A DNA stretch of 64,000 bases from Kluyvera sp036759925 (GCF_036759925.1 NZ_JAPKIB010000011.1:82358-146357), one strand, 5' to 3'; counted from the stretch's first letter, positions 16,658-25,131 are shown. Notes: a model not told the origin generated them from the letters alone. Numbers and translations: made by a program.

Positions 16658-18601
16658 ATGATCAAGTTTAGCGCAACGCTTCTGGCGACGTTGATTGCTG
16701 CCAGCGTAAATGCCGCAACGGTGGATCTCCGCATTATGGAAACCACTGATTTGCACAGCAATATGATGGATTTTGATTACTACAAAGATACCGCCACCGA
16801 GAAGTTCGGCCTGGTGCGCACCGCGAGCCTGATTAACGCTGCTCGCGATGAAGTAAAAAACAGCGTACTGGTCGATAACGGTGACGTTATCCAGGGCAGC
16901 CCGATGGGCGATTACATGGCGGCCAAAGGGCTGAAACAGGGCGATGTGCACCCGGTTTATAAGGCCATGAACCTGCTCGATTACAGCGTCGGTAACCTCG
17001 GCAACCACGAATTCAACTACGGTCTGGATTACCTGCATAAAGCGCTGGCAGGGGCTAAATTCCCGTACGTTAACGCCAATATCATCGACGTTAAGACCAA
17101 AAAACCGCTGTTTACACCCTATCGGATTAAAGAAACTGAGGTGGTCGATAAAGACGGTCACAAGCAGACGCTGAAGATTGGCTATATTGGCTTTGTGCCA
17201 CCGCAGATCATGACCTGGGATAAGGCCAACCTGAGCGGCAAAGTGACGGTGAACGACATCACCGAAACCGCGCGTCAATACGTCCCCGAGATGCGCGCCA
17301 ACGGCGCAGATGTGGTGGTGGTGATTGCCCACTCCGGCCTCTCCGCTGACCCGTATCAGGCGATGGCGGAGAACTCCGTCTATTACTTAAGCCAGGTGCC
17401 GGGCGTCGATGCCATTATGTTTGGCCACGCGCACGCGGTGTTCCCGAGCAAAGATTTCGCCAGCATCAAAGGGGCGGATATTGCCAAAGGCACGCTTAAC
17501 GGCATTCCCGCGGTAATGCCGGGAATGTGGGGCGACCATCTGGGCGTGGTTGACCTGGTGCTGAACAACGACAGCGGCAAATGGCAGGTGACTTCCGCAC
17601 AGGCCCAAGCGCGCCCGATTTACGATACGGCAGCGAAGAAATCGCTGGCGGCAGAAGACCATAAGCTGGTTGATGCGCTGAAGGCCGATCACGATGCCAC
17701 CCGCGAGTTTGTCAGCAAGCCTATCGGCAAGTCTTCCGACAATATGTACAGCTACCTGTCGCTGGTGCAGGACGACCCGACCGTGCAGGTAGTGAACATG
17801 GCGCAGAAAGCCTACGTTGAGCACTTTATTCAGGGCGACCCGGATCTGGCAAAACTGCCGGTGCTTTCTGCTGCCGCGCCGTTCAAAGTCGGTGGACGTA
17901 AGAACGACCCGGCAAGCTACGTCGAAGTAGAAAAAGGCCAGCTCACCTTCCGTAATGCCGCCGACCTCTACCTCTACCCGAACACGCTGGTGGTGGTGAA
18001 AGCCAGCGGCAAAGAGGTGAAAGAGTGGCTGGAGTGCTCCGCCGGGCAGTTCAACCAGATTGACCCGCACAGCAGCAAGCCGCAGTCGCTGATTAACTGG
18101 GATGGTTTCCGCACCTATAACTTCGACGTTATCGATGGTGTCGATTACCAGGTCGATGTGACCCAACCGGCGCGCTATGACGGCGAATGCCAGAGCATCA
18201 ACCCAACATCCGAGCGCATCAAGAACCTGACCTTTAACGGCAAGCCGATTGATCCGAACGCCACCTTCCTCGTCGCCACCAACAACTACCGCGCCTACGG
18301 CGGCAAGTTTGCGGGCACCGGCGACAGCCATATCGCTTTCGCTTCACCGGATGAAAACCGTTCGGTGCTGGCGGCGTGGATTAGCGAACAGTCGAAGAAC
18401 AACGGGGAAATTCACCCGGCGGCAGACAACAACTGGCGACTGGCCCCGATTCACAGCGACACCAAACTGGATATCCGCTTTGAAACCTCTCCGTCAGAAA
18501 AAGCGGCGGCGTTTATCAAAGAGAAAGCACAGTATCCGATGAAGCAGGTGGCGACGGATGATATTGGGTTTGCGATTTATCAGTTGGATTTGAGTAAGTA
18601 A
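16658..18601 (+). CDS. cpdB: Periplasmic 2',3'-cyclic phosphodiesterase/3'-nucleotidase CpdB
   Basis: CpdB opens 2',3'-cyclic nucleotides and removes the 3' phosphate in the periplasm, allowing growth on such nucleotides. The ATG at 16658 gives 647 residues, the E. coli length, with an AAGGAT site upstream and a 19-residue signal peptide ending VNA-ATV. The metallophosphoesterase half shows DLH (near residue 32), GNHEF, AHSG and GHAH metal-ligand motifs. The C-terminal half is the 5'-nucleotidase C domain with NNYRAYGGKF. Its stop is followed within 15 bp by a REP cluster. Confidence 0.95.
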   Translation: MIKFSATLLATLIAASVNAATVDLRIMETTDLHSNMMDFDYYKDTATEKFGLVRTASLINAARDEVKNSVLVDNGDVIQGSPMGDYMAAKGLKQGDVHPVYKAMNLLDYSVGNLGNHEFNYGLDYLHKALAGAKFPYVNANIIDVKTKKPLFTPYRIKETEVVDKDGHKQTLKIGYIGFVPPQIMTWDKANLSGKVTVNDITETARQYVPEMRANGADVVVVIAHSGLSADPYQAMAENSVYYLSQVPGVDAIMFGHAHAVFPSKDFASIKGADIAKGTLNGIPAVMPGMWGDHLGVVDLVLNNDSGKWQVTSAQAQARPIYDTAAKKSLAAEDHKLVDALKADHDATREFVSKPIGKSSDNMYSYLSLVQDDPTVQVVNMAQKAYVEHFIQGDPDLAKLPVLSAAAPFKVGGRKNDPASYVEVEKGQLTFRNAADLYLYPNTLVVVKASGKEVKEWLECSAGQFNQIDPHSSKPQSLINWDGFRTYNFDVIDGVDYQVDVTQPARYDGECQSINPTSERIKNLTFNGKPIDPNATFLVATNNYRAYGGKFAGTGDSHIAFASPDENRSVLAAWISEQSKNNGEIHPAADNNWRLAPIHSDTKLDIRFETSPSEKAAAFIKEKAQYPMKQVATDDIGFAIYQLDLSK

Positions 18602-18614
18602 GTCCTGCGCACTT

Positions 18615-18691
18615 CCCGGCGTCGCTGCGCTCGGCCGGGCTACGATGGCATGTAGCCCGGCCGAGGCGTTTACGTTTACGCCGACGCCGGG
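18615..18691. repeat. BIME/REP palindrome pair (cluster 1) overlapping the ytfH 3' end
   Basis: Two inverted REP units (CCCGGCGTCGCTGCGCTCGG ... GTAGCCCGGCCGAGGCG) form a long imperfect palindrome between convergent cpdB and ytfH. The right arm runs past the ytfH stop codon and supplies several of its last codons. Units of the same type recur at 37491-37560 and 41834-41903. Confidence 0.85.
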
Positions 18692-19062
18692 ATCTGCCGC
18701 GCCATCACCACCGGCAAATTCACCTCAATCCAGTCCGCTAGCGCGGCCACCTTCTCACTCACCTCTTCACCCAGCGGCGTCAGGCTATACTCAACGTGCG
18801 GTGGCACCACCGGATAGGAGATACGGTTGATAAAACCGTCCTGCTCCAGCGCCTGCAGCGACTGGGCGAGCATTTTTTCGCTGACCCCACCCATCTTGCG
18901 GCGCAGGTCGCTAAAGCGATGCGTGCCTTCACGCAGCGCCACCAGAATCAGCACGCCCCAACGGCTTGTCACGTGTTTGAGCACGTCCCGTGATGGGCAG
19001 CTTTCGGCAAACAGATTGCCGTTACGCAACTTTTGCGTCAGCGTTGGATTTATTTCTTTCAT
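18676..19062 (-). CDS. ytfH: HxlR-family regulator QorR/YtfH
   Basis: 128-residue winged-helix HxlR-type regulator. The conserved cysteine in CPSRDVLKHV near residue 21 is the redox-sensing position in quinone- and aldehyde-responsive members. It is divergent from qorB, the quinone reductase it probably controls. The body matches E. coli YtfH closely, but the end (RQIPASA) differs because the 3' end of the gene is made from a REP element. Confidence 0.9.
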   Translation of the reverse strand: MKEINPTLTQKLRNGNLFAESCPSRDVLKHVTSRWGVLILVALREGTHRFSDLRRKMGGVSEKMLAQSLQALEQDGFINRISYPVVPPHVEYSLTPLGEEVSEKVAALADWIEVNLPVVMARQIPASA

Positions 19063-19105
19063 ACTTACCTTTTTGTACGTACTTACTAAAAGTTAGTTAT
19101 GGTGA
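19063..19105. promoter_or_regulatory. Probable YtfH operator between ytfH and qorB
   Basis: The 84-bp divergent spacer has two direct ACTTAC repeats (19063-19068 and 19081-19086), a GTACGTAC palindrome (19075-19082) and an imperfect inverted repeat CTTACTAAAAGTTAG. Such closely spaced symmetrical elements fit an HxlR dimer site that would control both genes. The assignment is by position only. Confidence 0.4.
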
Positions 19106-19146
19106 TAGCTTACCACAACACCATACGAACACGAAGGAGAAGACCC

Positions 19147-19995
19147 ATGATCGCCATTACCGGAGCCACCGGCCAGCTTGGCCAGCACGTCATTGCTAAC
19201 CTGCTCAACACCACTGCCGCCAGCCAGCTGGTTGCCGTTGTCCGCAACCCGGCGAAAGCCGAAGCGCTGAGCCAGAAAGGTATCGTCGTTCGTCAGGCCG
19301 ACTACGGCGACGAAGCAGCGCTGATCAAAGCCCTTCAGGGCGTGGATAAGCTGCTGATTATCTCCTCCAGCGAAGTCGGCCAGCGCGCGCCGCAGCACCG
19401 TAATATTATCAATGCCGCCAAAGCGGCGGGCGTGAAGTTCATCGCCTACACCAGCCTGCTGCACGCCGATGCATCGCCGCTGGGCCTACACGTTGAACAC
19501 GTCGAAACCGAGAAAATGCTGGCCGATTCCGGCATTCCTTACGCGCTGCTGCGTAACGGCTGGTATACCGAAAACTATCTGGCGAGCGCACCGCCTGCGC
19601 TGGAGCACGGCGTGTTTATCGGTGCTGCCGGTGAAGGCAAAATTGCCTCAGCAACCCGTGAAGACTACGCTGCTGCTGCCGCGCGTGTTATCGCTGAAGA
19701 AGGTCACGCCGGGAAGGTATACGAACTGGCAGGGGACCACGGCTGGACGCTGAGTGAACTGGCCGCCGAGCTGGCAAAACAGAGCGGTAAAAAAGTGGTG
19801 TATCAGAACCTGAGCCAGGCCGATTTCGCCGCCGCGCTCAAAAGCGTGGGCCTGCCTGCCGGGCTGGCCGATATGCTGGCGGACTCTGACGTTGGCGCCT
19901 CCAAAGGTGGCCTGTTCGACGACAGCCATACCCTGAGCAAACTGATTGGTCGCCCAACCACGCCGCTTGCGGAGAGCGTCAAAGGCATCCTGTAA
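19147..19995 (+). CDS. qorB: NAD(P)H:quinone oxidoreductase QorB (YtfG)
   Basis: QorB is an atypical short-chain, NmrA-like reductase that reduces quinones with NADPH. The 282-residue protein begins with the Rossmann motif ITGATGQLGQHV (residues 3-14) and carries the NmrA/QOR2-type motif SSSEVGQRAPQHRN. The start follows GAAGGAGA. E. coli QorB is 286 residues and ends slightly differently. It is divergent from ytfH. Confidence 0.93.
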   Translation: MIAITGATGQLGQHVIANLLNTTAASQLVAVVRNPAKAEALSQKGIVVRQADYGDEAALIKALQGVDKLLIISSSEVGQRAPQHRNIINAAKAAGVKFIAYTSLLHADASPLGLHVEHVETEKMLADSGIPYALLRNGWYTENYLASAPPALEHGVFIGAAGEGKIASATREDYAAAAARVIAEEGHAGKVYELAGDHGWTLSELAAELAKQSGKKVVYQNLSQADFAAALKSVGLPAGLADMLADSDVGASKGGLFDDSHTLSKLIGRPTTPLAESVKGIL

Positions 19996-20076
19996 TCGTT
20001 AAAAATCGGTTAAATGTGGTAGCGCCCCCGCGGGCCATCTCTGATAATAAAAGAATGGTCCAGGGGGAAACATCAC

Positions 20077-20901
20077 GTGCAAGGCGTACCAGAACAGTTC
20101 AGCGATGAGAAAGACAGCGCCCGCTTTCGCCATCTGGCGCAGGTGCCGGGCGTTGAGCTTTATCATGCCCATATCTCCCGCTACGCCTTTGAACCCCACA
20201 CCCACGAAGCCTTTGGCATTGGCGTGATTGAAGCCGGTGCCGAGCGCTTTCGCTATCGCGGTACCCAACACGTTGCGCCAATTCACTCGGTGGTCACCAT
20301 GAACCCGGACGAACTGCACACCGGCGAGGCGGAAACCGCCGACGGCTGGCGCTACCGGATGATTTACCTCCAGCCCGACCTGCTCGAAGAGGTCACCGGC
20401 GTTCGCCACTGGTGGTTTGATGATGTCACCCGCCACGACCCACAGCGCTCGCTGTTGATTGGTCGCCAGATCCACGCCCTCTGGCATACCGACGACCCGC
20501 TCGCGCAAAAAGGGCTGCTGCTGGATATGATCGACACCTTCCAGCCGCTGGCCTGTCATGCGCCGGTGCTGGCGGAAGGGGCGCATCGCTTTGCCCACGT
20601 GCGCGACTATCTCTACGACAACTACATGCACCCCATCACCCTCGACGAACTGGCGAACGTCGCGGCGCTGAGCCCGTGGCACTTCCAGCGTCAGTTCAAA
20701 GCCCATTTCCACGTCACGCCGCACCAGATGCTGATGGCCGTACGCTTATGGCGTGCCAAAGAGTTTCTCACCCACGGCATGCCCGCCGCTGAAGTCGCCG
20801 CCGCGACCGGGCTGACCGACCAGTCGCACCTCACCCGCGCCTTTACCCAGCGCTACGGTATCACCCCGGTGCGCTACCAAAAGCAGGTTGTCCGTCGCTA
20901 A
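20077..20901 (+). CDS. AraC-family transcriptional regulator
   Basis: 274 residues: an N-terminal AraC-type cupin sensor (YAFEPHTHEAFGIGVIEAG near residues 31-49) and two C-terminal helix-turn-helix motifs (LDELANVAALSPWHFQRQFK and the helix around AATGLTDQSHLTRAF). The GTG start at 20077 has AGGGGG upstream, and the nearest ATG is out of frame. It lies between qorB and the ytfF-type transporter gene, 76 bp ahead of the latter and on the same strand. A likely job is control of that transporter, similar to many AraC/exporter pairs. No such gene lies between qorB and ytfF in E. coli K-12. Ligand unknown. Confidence 0.85.
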   Translation: MQGVPEQFSDEKDSARFRHLAQVPGVELYHAHISRYAFEPHTHEAFGIGVIEAGAERFRYRGTQHVAPIHSVVTMNPDELHTGEAETADGWRYRMIYLQPDLLEEVTGVRHWWFDDVTRHDPQRSLLIGRQIHALWHTDDPLAQKGLLLDMIDTFQPLACHAPVLAEGAHRFAHVRDYLYDNYMHPITLDELANVAALSPWHFQRQFKAHFHVTPHQMLMAVRLWRAKEFLTHGMPAAEVAAATGLTDQSHLTRAFTQRYGITPVRYQKQVVRR

Positions 20902-20977
20902 TCAGCAATCTCATACAATACGGCGTCCCTTTCCCCTCCTACACTTTTCAGCATGTTCAACAGAAGTGGAAATCATG

Positions 20978-21943
20978 ATGATTAGCGGTGTGCTGTATGC
21001 CCTGTTAGCGGGTTTGATGTGGGGGCTGATTTTTGTCGGGCCGTTAATCGTGCCGGATTACCCGGCGGTGTTGCAGTCGATGGGGCGCTATCTGGCGCTG
21101 GGGCTGATTGCCCTGCCGCTGGCGTGGCTGGGTCGGGCGCGTCTGCGCCAGCTTACGCGTCAGGACTGGTGGACGGCGCTGGGGCTGACCATGGTCGGCA
21201 ACCTTATCTATTACGTCTGCCTTGCCAGCGCGATTCAGCGCACCGGCGCGCCGGTTTCAACAATGATCATCGCCACGCTGCCGGTGGTTATCCCAATTTT
21301 CGCCAACCTGCTCTATAGCCAGCGCGACGGTAAGCTGTCGTGGATGCGGCTGATGCCCGCGCTGGTGCTGATTGGCATTGGGCTGCTGTGCGTGAATATC
21401 GCCGAGCTGCGTCAGGGGCTGCCGGACTTTAGCGGCTGGCGCTACGGCTCCGGGATTGCGCTGGCGAGCGTGTCGGTGGTGTGCTGGGCATGGTATGCCC
21501 TGCGTAACGCCCGCTGGCTACGGGAGAATCCGCACCAGCCGCCGCTGATGTGGGCCACCGCGCAGGCGCTGGTCACACTGCCGGTTTCCGTTATCGGATA
21601 CGTCGCGGCCTGTCTGTGGCTGAACGCCCAGACGCCAGAGTTTTCGCTGCCTTTCGGCCCACGACCAACGGTGTTTATTGGGTTGATGATCGCCATCGCC
21701 GTGCTCTGTTCATGGGTGGGTGCATTGTGCTGGAATGTGGCGAGTCAACGACTGCCGACGGTGATCCTTGGGCCATTGATTGTCTTTGAAACACTGGCAG
21801 GGCTGCTGTACACCTTCCTGCTGCGCCAGGAAATGCCGCCGATGCTAACGCTGAGCGGGATTGCACTGCTGGTGATAGGCGTGGTGATTGCGGTGCGGTC
21901 AAAACCGCAGAAACCGGCGGTGGTGCCGGTCTCTGAGGTCTGA
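20978..21943 (+). CDS. ytfF: YtfF, DMT-superfamily (EamA) inner-membrane transporter
   Basis: 321 residues with about ten hydrophobic helices in two EamA repeats. N-terminal MISGVLYALLAGLMWG and the GPLIVFETLAGLLYTFLLR region near the C-terminus match E. coli YtfF at the same length. The ATG at 20978 has better spacing from the purine-rich site than the ATG one codon earlier. Substrate is unknown; DMT members export small metabolites such as amino acids or toxic compounds. It is preceded by an AraC regulator and ends 3 bp from the convergent chemoreceptor stop. Confidence 0.88.
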   Translation: MISGVLYALLAGLMWGLIFVGPLIVPDYPAVLQSMGRYLALGLIALPLAWLGRARLRQLTRQDWWTALGLTMVGNLIYYVCLASAIQRTGAPVSTMIIATLPVVIPIFANLLYSQRDGKLSWMRLMPALVLIGIGLLCVNIAELRQGLPDFSGWRYGSGIALASVSVVCWAWYALRNARWLRENPHQPPLMWATAQALVTLPVSVIGYVAACLWLNAQTPEFSLPFGPRPTVFIGLMIAIAVLCSWVGALCWNVASQRLPTVILGPLIVFETLAGLLYTFLLRQEMPPMLTLSGIALLVIGVVIAVRSKPQKPAVVPVSEV

Positions 21944-21946
21944 GGC

Positions 21947-23596
21947 TTAGAAGGTTTCCCAGTTCGCTTCGTTGAGCGGCGCGGCTTTCGCCGTTGGCAC
22001 GAACGCTTTTTTCATCGGCGCTTTCTGCATGGACTGCTGGCGGGAGATTTTAAACACCGCCACCGTCTCATTCAGGCGCGCCGCCTGCTCTTCCAGCGCA
22101 GATGCCGCGCTGGCGGACTCTTCCACCAGCGAGGCGTTCTGCTGGGTGACGCGGTCCATCTCAGCGACGGCCTGACCCACCTGATCAATACCGCGGCTTT
22201 GCTCATCTGAGGCGGAAGCGATTTCGCCCATGATGTCGCTAACGCGGGTGACGGCGTTGACAATCTCCGCCATCGTTTCACCCGCTTCATGCACCAGCGC
22301 AGAACCGGCGCTGACGCGGTTCCCCGAGTCATCAATCAGCCCTTTAATCTCTTTCGCGGCCTGCGCGCTGCGCTGTGCCAGCGTACGCACTTCGCCAGCA
22401 ACCACGGCAAAGCCGCGCCCCTGCTCTCCGGCTCGCGCCGCTTCTACCGCCGCGTTCAGCGCCAGAATGTTGGTCTGGAAGGCAATGCCATCAATGACGT
22501 TGGTGATCTGGGCGATTTTGCTGGAGCTGGCGGCAATCTCGTCCATCGTACGCACCACGCCGTCGACGACGTTACCGCCCTTCTGCGCGGTTTCAGACGC
22601 GTTCTGCGCCAGTTGGGTAGCCTGACGCGCGTTGTCGGCGTTCTGCTTCACCGTCGCGGTCAGCTGTTCCATGCTGGCCGCGGTCTGTTCCAGCGAGGCC
22701 GCCTGCTGCTCGGTACGGGAAGAGAGATCGTTACTGCCAGCAGAAATTTCACCTGCGCCGGTGTAGATAGTGTCAGCCCCTTCGCGAACCACGCCGACGG
22801 TCTTCGCCAGCGACTGCTGCATGTCATTGACGTTGCGCGCCAACAGCGCCATTTCGTTGCTGCCTTCGGTATTGATATCGTTGGTCAGGTCGCCTTCGGC
22901 AATGTGACGAATGTGGTCCATCACTTTATGCAGCGGCTTAAGCAGCACGCGCTGCATCGCCACCCAGCTCACCACAATCACCGCCAGTGCTACTGCCAGC
23001 ATGACCCCAAGGCTCCACAAAATCTGCACGTAGTCGCTCTCATTTTGTTTCACCCCGGCGCTGGTCAATGCTGCCTGCGCTGCACGCCAGTCCTGGTAAA
23101 CGGCCTGCATCGCCTGCTGTTTTTGCTCAGCGTTTTGCTTGAACATCTCATCCAGCTTGCCTTCCGCCAGCAGCTCATTCATACGCGCGAGCGTCGCGGA
23201 GTAGATGCCGTACTGTTTCTCGAGGCTGTCTGACAGATGGCCGTCTAACCCAGGGGTTTCCGGCAGCGCGTAATAGGTGTCGTAATGACGTTTCGCCTCA
23301 GCCAGCAGATTGTTGGCGGTCTCCACCAGCGTTTTCAGTTCGCCGCCGTTAACGCTGCTCGCCATCGTGCCCTGCAGACGCAGCATGCCGCGGTTTAGAG
23401 TGACGCGCGCCTGGTTGAGGCTAATCCACGCATCGGTAAACTCCGCCACGTTCTGGCTGGAGAGCTGTGAAACGGTAAAATTCTGCTTGTCGTTATTCAG
23501 CGCGCGTACAAACACGCCCGCCGAAATCAGCTGCATCGCGCCCAGCGCGACCAGTACGACAATCAGGACGGTAATCACTTTTATTCTTTTAAACAT
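21947..23596 (-). CDS. Methyl-accepting chemotaxis protein, Tsr/Tar-type amino-acid sensor
   Basis: 549-residue transmembrane chemoreceptor. Order: TM1 (about 7-29), a periplasmic four-helix TarH sensor domain (about 30-190), TM2 (about 191-213), HAMP (about 214-265), and the signalling coiled coil with the hairpin tip IAFQTNILALNAAVEAARAG. The C-terminus NWETF is the pentapeptide that tethers CheR and CheB. Arginines fall at residues 64, 69 and 73, the same numbering as the ligand-contacting arginines of Tsr/Tar, so an amino-acid-type attractant is likely (inference). E. coli K-12 has no receptor gene here. A sigma-28 promoter lies upstream. Confidence 0.93.
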   Translation of the reverse strand: MFKRIKVITVLIVVLVALGAMQLISAGVFVRALNNDKQNFTVSQLSSQNVAEFTDAWISLNQARVTLNRGMLRLQGTMASSVNGGELKTLVETANNLLAEAKRHYDTYYALPETPGLDGHLSDSLEKQYGIYSATLARMNELLAEGKLDEMFKQNAEQKQQAMQAVYQDWRAAQAALTSAGVKQNESDYVQILWSLGVMLAVALAVIVVSWVAMQRVLLKPLHKVMDHIRHIAEGDLTNDINTEGSNEMALLARNVNDMQQSLAKTVGVVREGADTIYTGAGEISAGSNDLSSRTEQQAASLEQTAASMEQLTATVKQNADNARQATQLAQNASETAQKGGNVVDGVVRTMDEIAASSSKIAQITNVIDGIAFQTNILALNAAVEAARAGEQGRGFAVVAGEVRTLAQRSAQAAKEIKGLIDDSGNRVSAGSALVHEAGETMAEIVNAVTRVSDIMGEIASASDEQSRGIDQVGQAVAEMDRVTQQNASLVEESASAASALEEQAARLNETVAVFKISRQQSMQKAPMKKAFVPTAKAAPLNEANWETF

Positions 23597-23631
23597 CTTT
23601 TGCCTTTAAGTGCAGGTGGTCTGAAGTCTCA

Positions 23632-23658
23632 CTATCGGCAGCGCCACGCGCTTGTTTA
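23632..23658 (-). promoter_or_regulatory. Sigma-28 (FliA) promoter of the chemoreceptor gene
   Basis: Reading on the minus strand, TAAACAAG, an 11-nt spacer and GCCGATAG match the flagellar class 3 consensus TAAAGTTT-N11-GCCGATAA, with ideal spacing, about 36 bp before the start codon. This puts the receptor in the motility regulon. Confidence 0.8.
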
Positions 23659-23777
23659 ATCGATTCAGGTCTTACCAGAACCATTCTTAATAAGATTCAG
23701 CACGTTAAAGCGTAATAATTTTTTGTGACAACTATCACTTATTTCCACTCCCTACAAAGGGGTATATCTTCGACTTA

Positions 23778-23800
23778 AAGATGCATTTAAAATACATCTT
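23778..23800 (+). promoter_or_regulatory. NsrR operator upstream of ytfE
   Basis: AAGATGCATTT, one base, AAATACATCTT forms an 11-1-11 inverted repeat that fits the known NsrR consensus almost perfectly. It lies 26 bp before the ytfE start. NsrR, whose gene is at 49798-50223, is the nitric-oxide-sensing repressor of ytfE in E. coli. Confidence 0.87.
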
Positions 23801-23826
23801 ATATTATTGATGACGAGGTAACTGCT

Positions 23827-24489
23827 ATGGCCTTTCGCGACCAACCATTAGGCGAGCTAGCGCTCTCCATCCCACGCGCATCCGCGCTGTTCCGTAAATA
23901 CGATATGGATTACTGCTGCGGCGGTAAACAGACGCTGGCCCGTGCGGCGGACCGTAAAGAAGTCGACGTTGCCGTGATTGAAGCTGAGCTGGCGAAACTG
24001 GCCGAGCAGCCGGTTGAAAAAGACTGGCGCGTTGCGCCGCTTGCCGAAATCATCGACCACATCATCGTGCGTTACCACGACCGTCACCGCGAACAGCTGC
24101 CAGAGCTGATTCTGCAGGCCACCAAAGTCGAACGCGTACACGCCGACAAACCGAACGTGCCGAAAGGTCTGGCGAAATACCTGACCATGCTGCACCAGGA
24201 GCTCTCCAGCCACATGATGAAAGAGGAGCAGATTCTGTTCCCGATGATCAAACAAGGCATGGGCAGCCAGGCGATGGGGCCCATCAGCGTGATGGAAAGC
24301 GAGCATGACGAGGCAGGTGAACTGCTGGAAGTGATCAAGCACACCACTCAGAACGTCACCATTCCGCCGGAAGCCTGCACCACCTGGAAGGCGATGTATA
24401 ACGGCATCAACGAGATGATCGACGATCTGATGGAGCACATCAGCCTCGAGAATAACGTGCTGTTCCCGCGCGCGCTCAAAGGCGAATAA
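23827..24489 (+). CDS. ytfE: YtfE (RIC), di-iron protein for repair of damaged iron-sulfur clusters
   Basis: YtfE restores Fe-S clusters hit by nitric oxide or peroxide and can handle NO itself. The 220-residue protein has the N-terminal ScdA_N domain with Cys30-Cys31 (DMDYCCGGK) and a C-terminal hemerythrin-like four-helix bundle with the metal-ligand motifs DHIIVRYHDRH, HMMKEEQILFP, ESEHDE and HISLENNVLFP. It matches E. coli YtfE closely in length and sequence. It is expressed from a promoter under a near-consensus NsrR operator and followed by a terminator. Confidence 0.96.
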   Translation: MAFRDQPLGELALSIPRASALFRKYDMDYCCGGKQTLARAADRKEVDVAVIEAELAKLAEQPVEKDWRVAPLAEIIDHIIVRYHDRHREQLPELILQATKVERVHADKPNVPKGLAKYLTMLHQELSSHMMKEEQILFPMIKQGMGSQAMGPISVMESEHDEAGELLEVIKHTTQNVTIPPEACTTWKAMYNGINEMIDDLMEHISLENNVLFPRALKGE

Positions 24490-24499
24490 GATGGCTAAG

Positions 24500-24525
24500 C
24501 GCCTCCCCTTGCGGGAGGCGTTTTC
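24500..24525. terminator. Terminator between convergent ytfE and nudI
   Basis: CGCCTCCC, a short loop and GGGAGGCG form an 8-bp GC-rich stem followed by TTTTC on the plus strand, right after ytfE. The minus-strand flank is less U-rich. Confidence 0.75.
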
Positions 24526-24527
24526 TA

Positions 24528-24953
24528 TTACAGCAGCCCTTTCTGGCGGAAGGTTTCCCGCGTCGCCACGTTAAGATCCATACTGGCCAGCGCTTCGGGT
24601 TTCACCCAGGCGACCGCCTGAAACTCCTCGTTGAAAGTAATATCCCGGTTGGCGCTCACGCAGTCGAAGATGAGATAAATCATGTAGATCTGCTCGGTCG
24701 TTCCATCGGCGTAGGTTTTTACCCGCACGTCATCACGGAAGGTCCACGGCTTCACCTCGGTAATCTCTAGTGCGTCTCCCAGCTCTTCACCAATTTCGCG
24801 TCTCAGCGCTTCTTCCATGGTTTCACCAGGCTCCATTCCGCCGCCGGAAATCGCCCACTGTCCGGGAAAAACGCCGCGGTCATCGGCCATTTTGCACAGC
24901 AGGTATTCGCCCTCGTTTTGAATCACCGGGCAGACAATCGTTCTCTGACGCAT
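24528..24953 (-). CDS. nudI: NudI-type Nudix nucleoside triphosphatase
   Basis: 141 residues, the length of E. coli NudI (YfaO), and clearly similar (MRQRTIVCPVIQN, YLLCKMADDRGVFPGQWA, YMIYLIFDCVSANR). The Nudix box runs GGMEPGE-x7-REIGEELG (about residues 38-60). NudI hydrolyses (deoxy)nucleoside triphosphates with preference for pyrimidine deoxynucleotides, a house-cleaning role. In E. coli K-12 nudI is near min 50, so its position between ytfE and cycA differs from that genome. It is convergent with ytfE. Confidence 0.86.
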   Translation of the reverse strand: MRQRTIVCPVIQNEGEYLLCKMADDRGVFPGQWAISGGGMEPGETMEEALRREIGEELGDALEITEVKPWTFRDDVRVKTYADGTTEQIYMIYLIFDCVSANRDITFNEEFQAVAWVKPEALASMDLNVATRETFRQKGLL

Positions 24954-25025
24954 TTCATCTCCATACGCTTTTCGTTTGTGGCGGGAAAAGTAGCACGTTA
25001 AGAAAGGGGGGGCTACGAGGTGGGG

Positions 25026-25060
25026 CTCAAAAACAAAGAAAGCGCCACGATGGGCGCTTT
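25026..25060 (-). terminator. Rho-independent terminator of cycA
   Basis: On the minus strand AAAGCGCC, a 6-nt loop and GGCGCTTT are followed by a T-rich CTTTGTTTTTG tail. It lies downstream of cycA beyond a larger palindromic repeat. Confidence 0.7.
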
Positions 25061-25070
25061 GTGTCGTTTC

Positions 25071-25119
25071 CCCCTCACCCCGGCCCTCTTCCCCTTGGGG
25101 AGAGGATTAGGGTGAGGGG
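25071..25119. repeat. Palindromic intergenic repeat (CCCCTCACCC type), full copy
   Basis: A nearly perfect inverted repeat opens with CCCCTCACCCCGGCCCTCTT and closes with GATTAGGGTGAGGGG around a CCCCTTGGGG core. This is a dispersed intergenic palindrome type seen in several enterobacteria, located just after the cycA stop. A decayed relative lies at 26806-26839, after the fklB stop. Confidence 0.7.
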
Positions 25120-25131
25120 GGGGAAATTCGC

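Noticed and set aside
18615..18691. Possible strong Rho-independent terminator or CRISPR-like repeats at the BIME clusters
   Set aside because: The units are inverted REP pairs with no T-run, no regular spacers and no cas genes; they are dispersed palindromic repeats.
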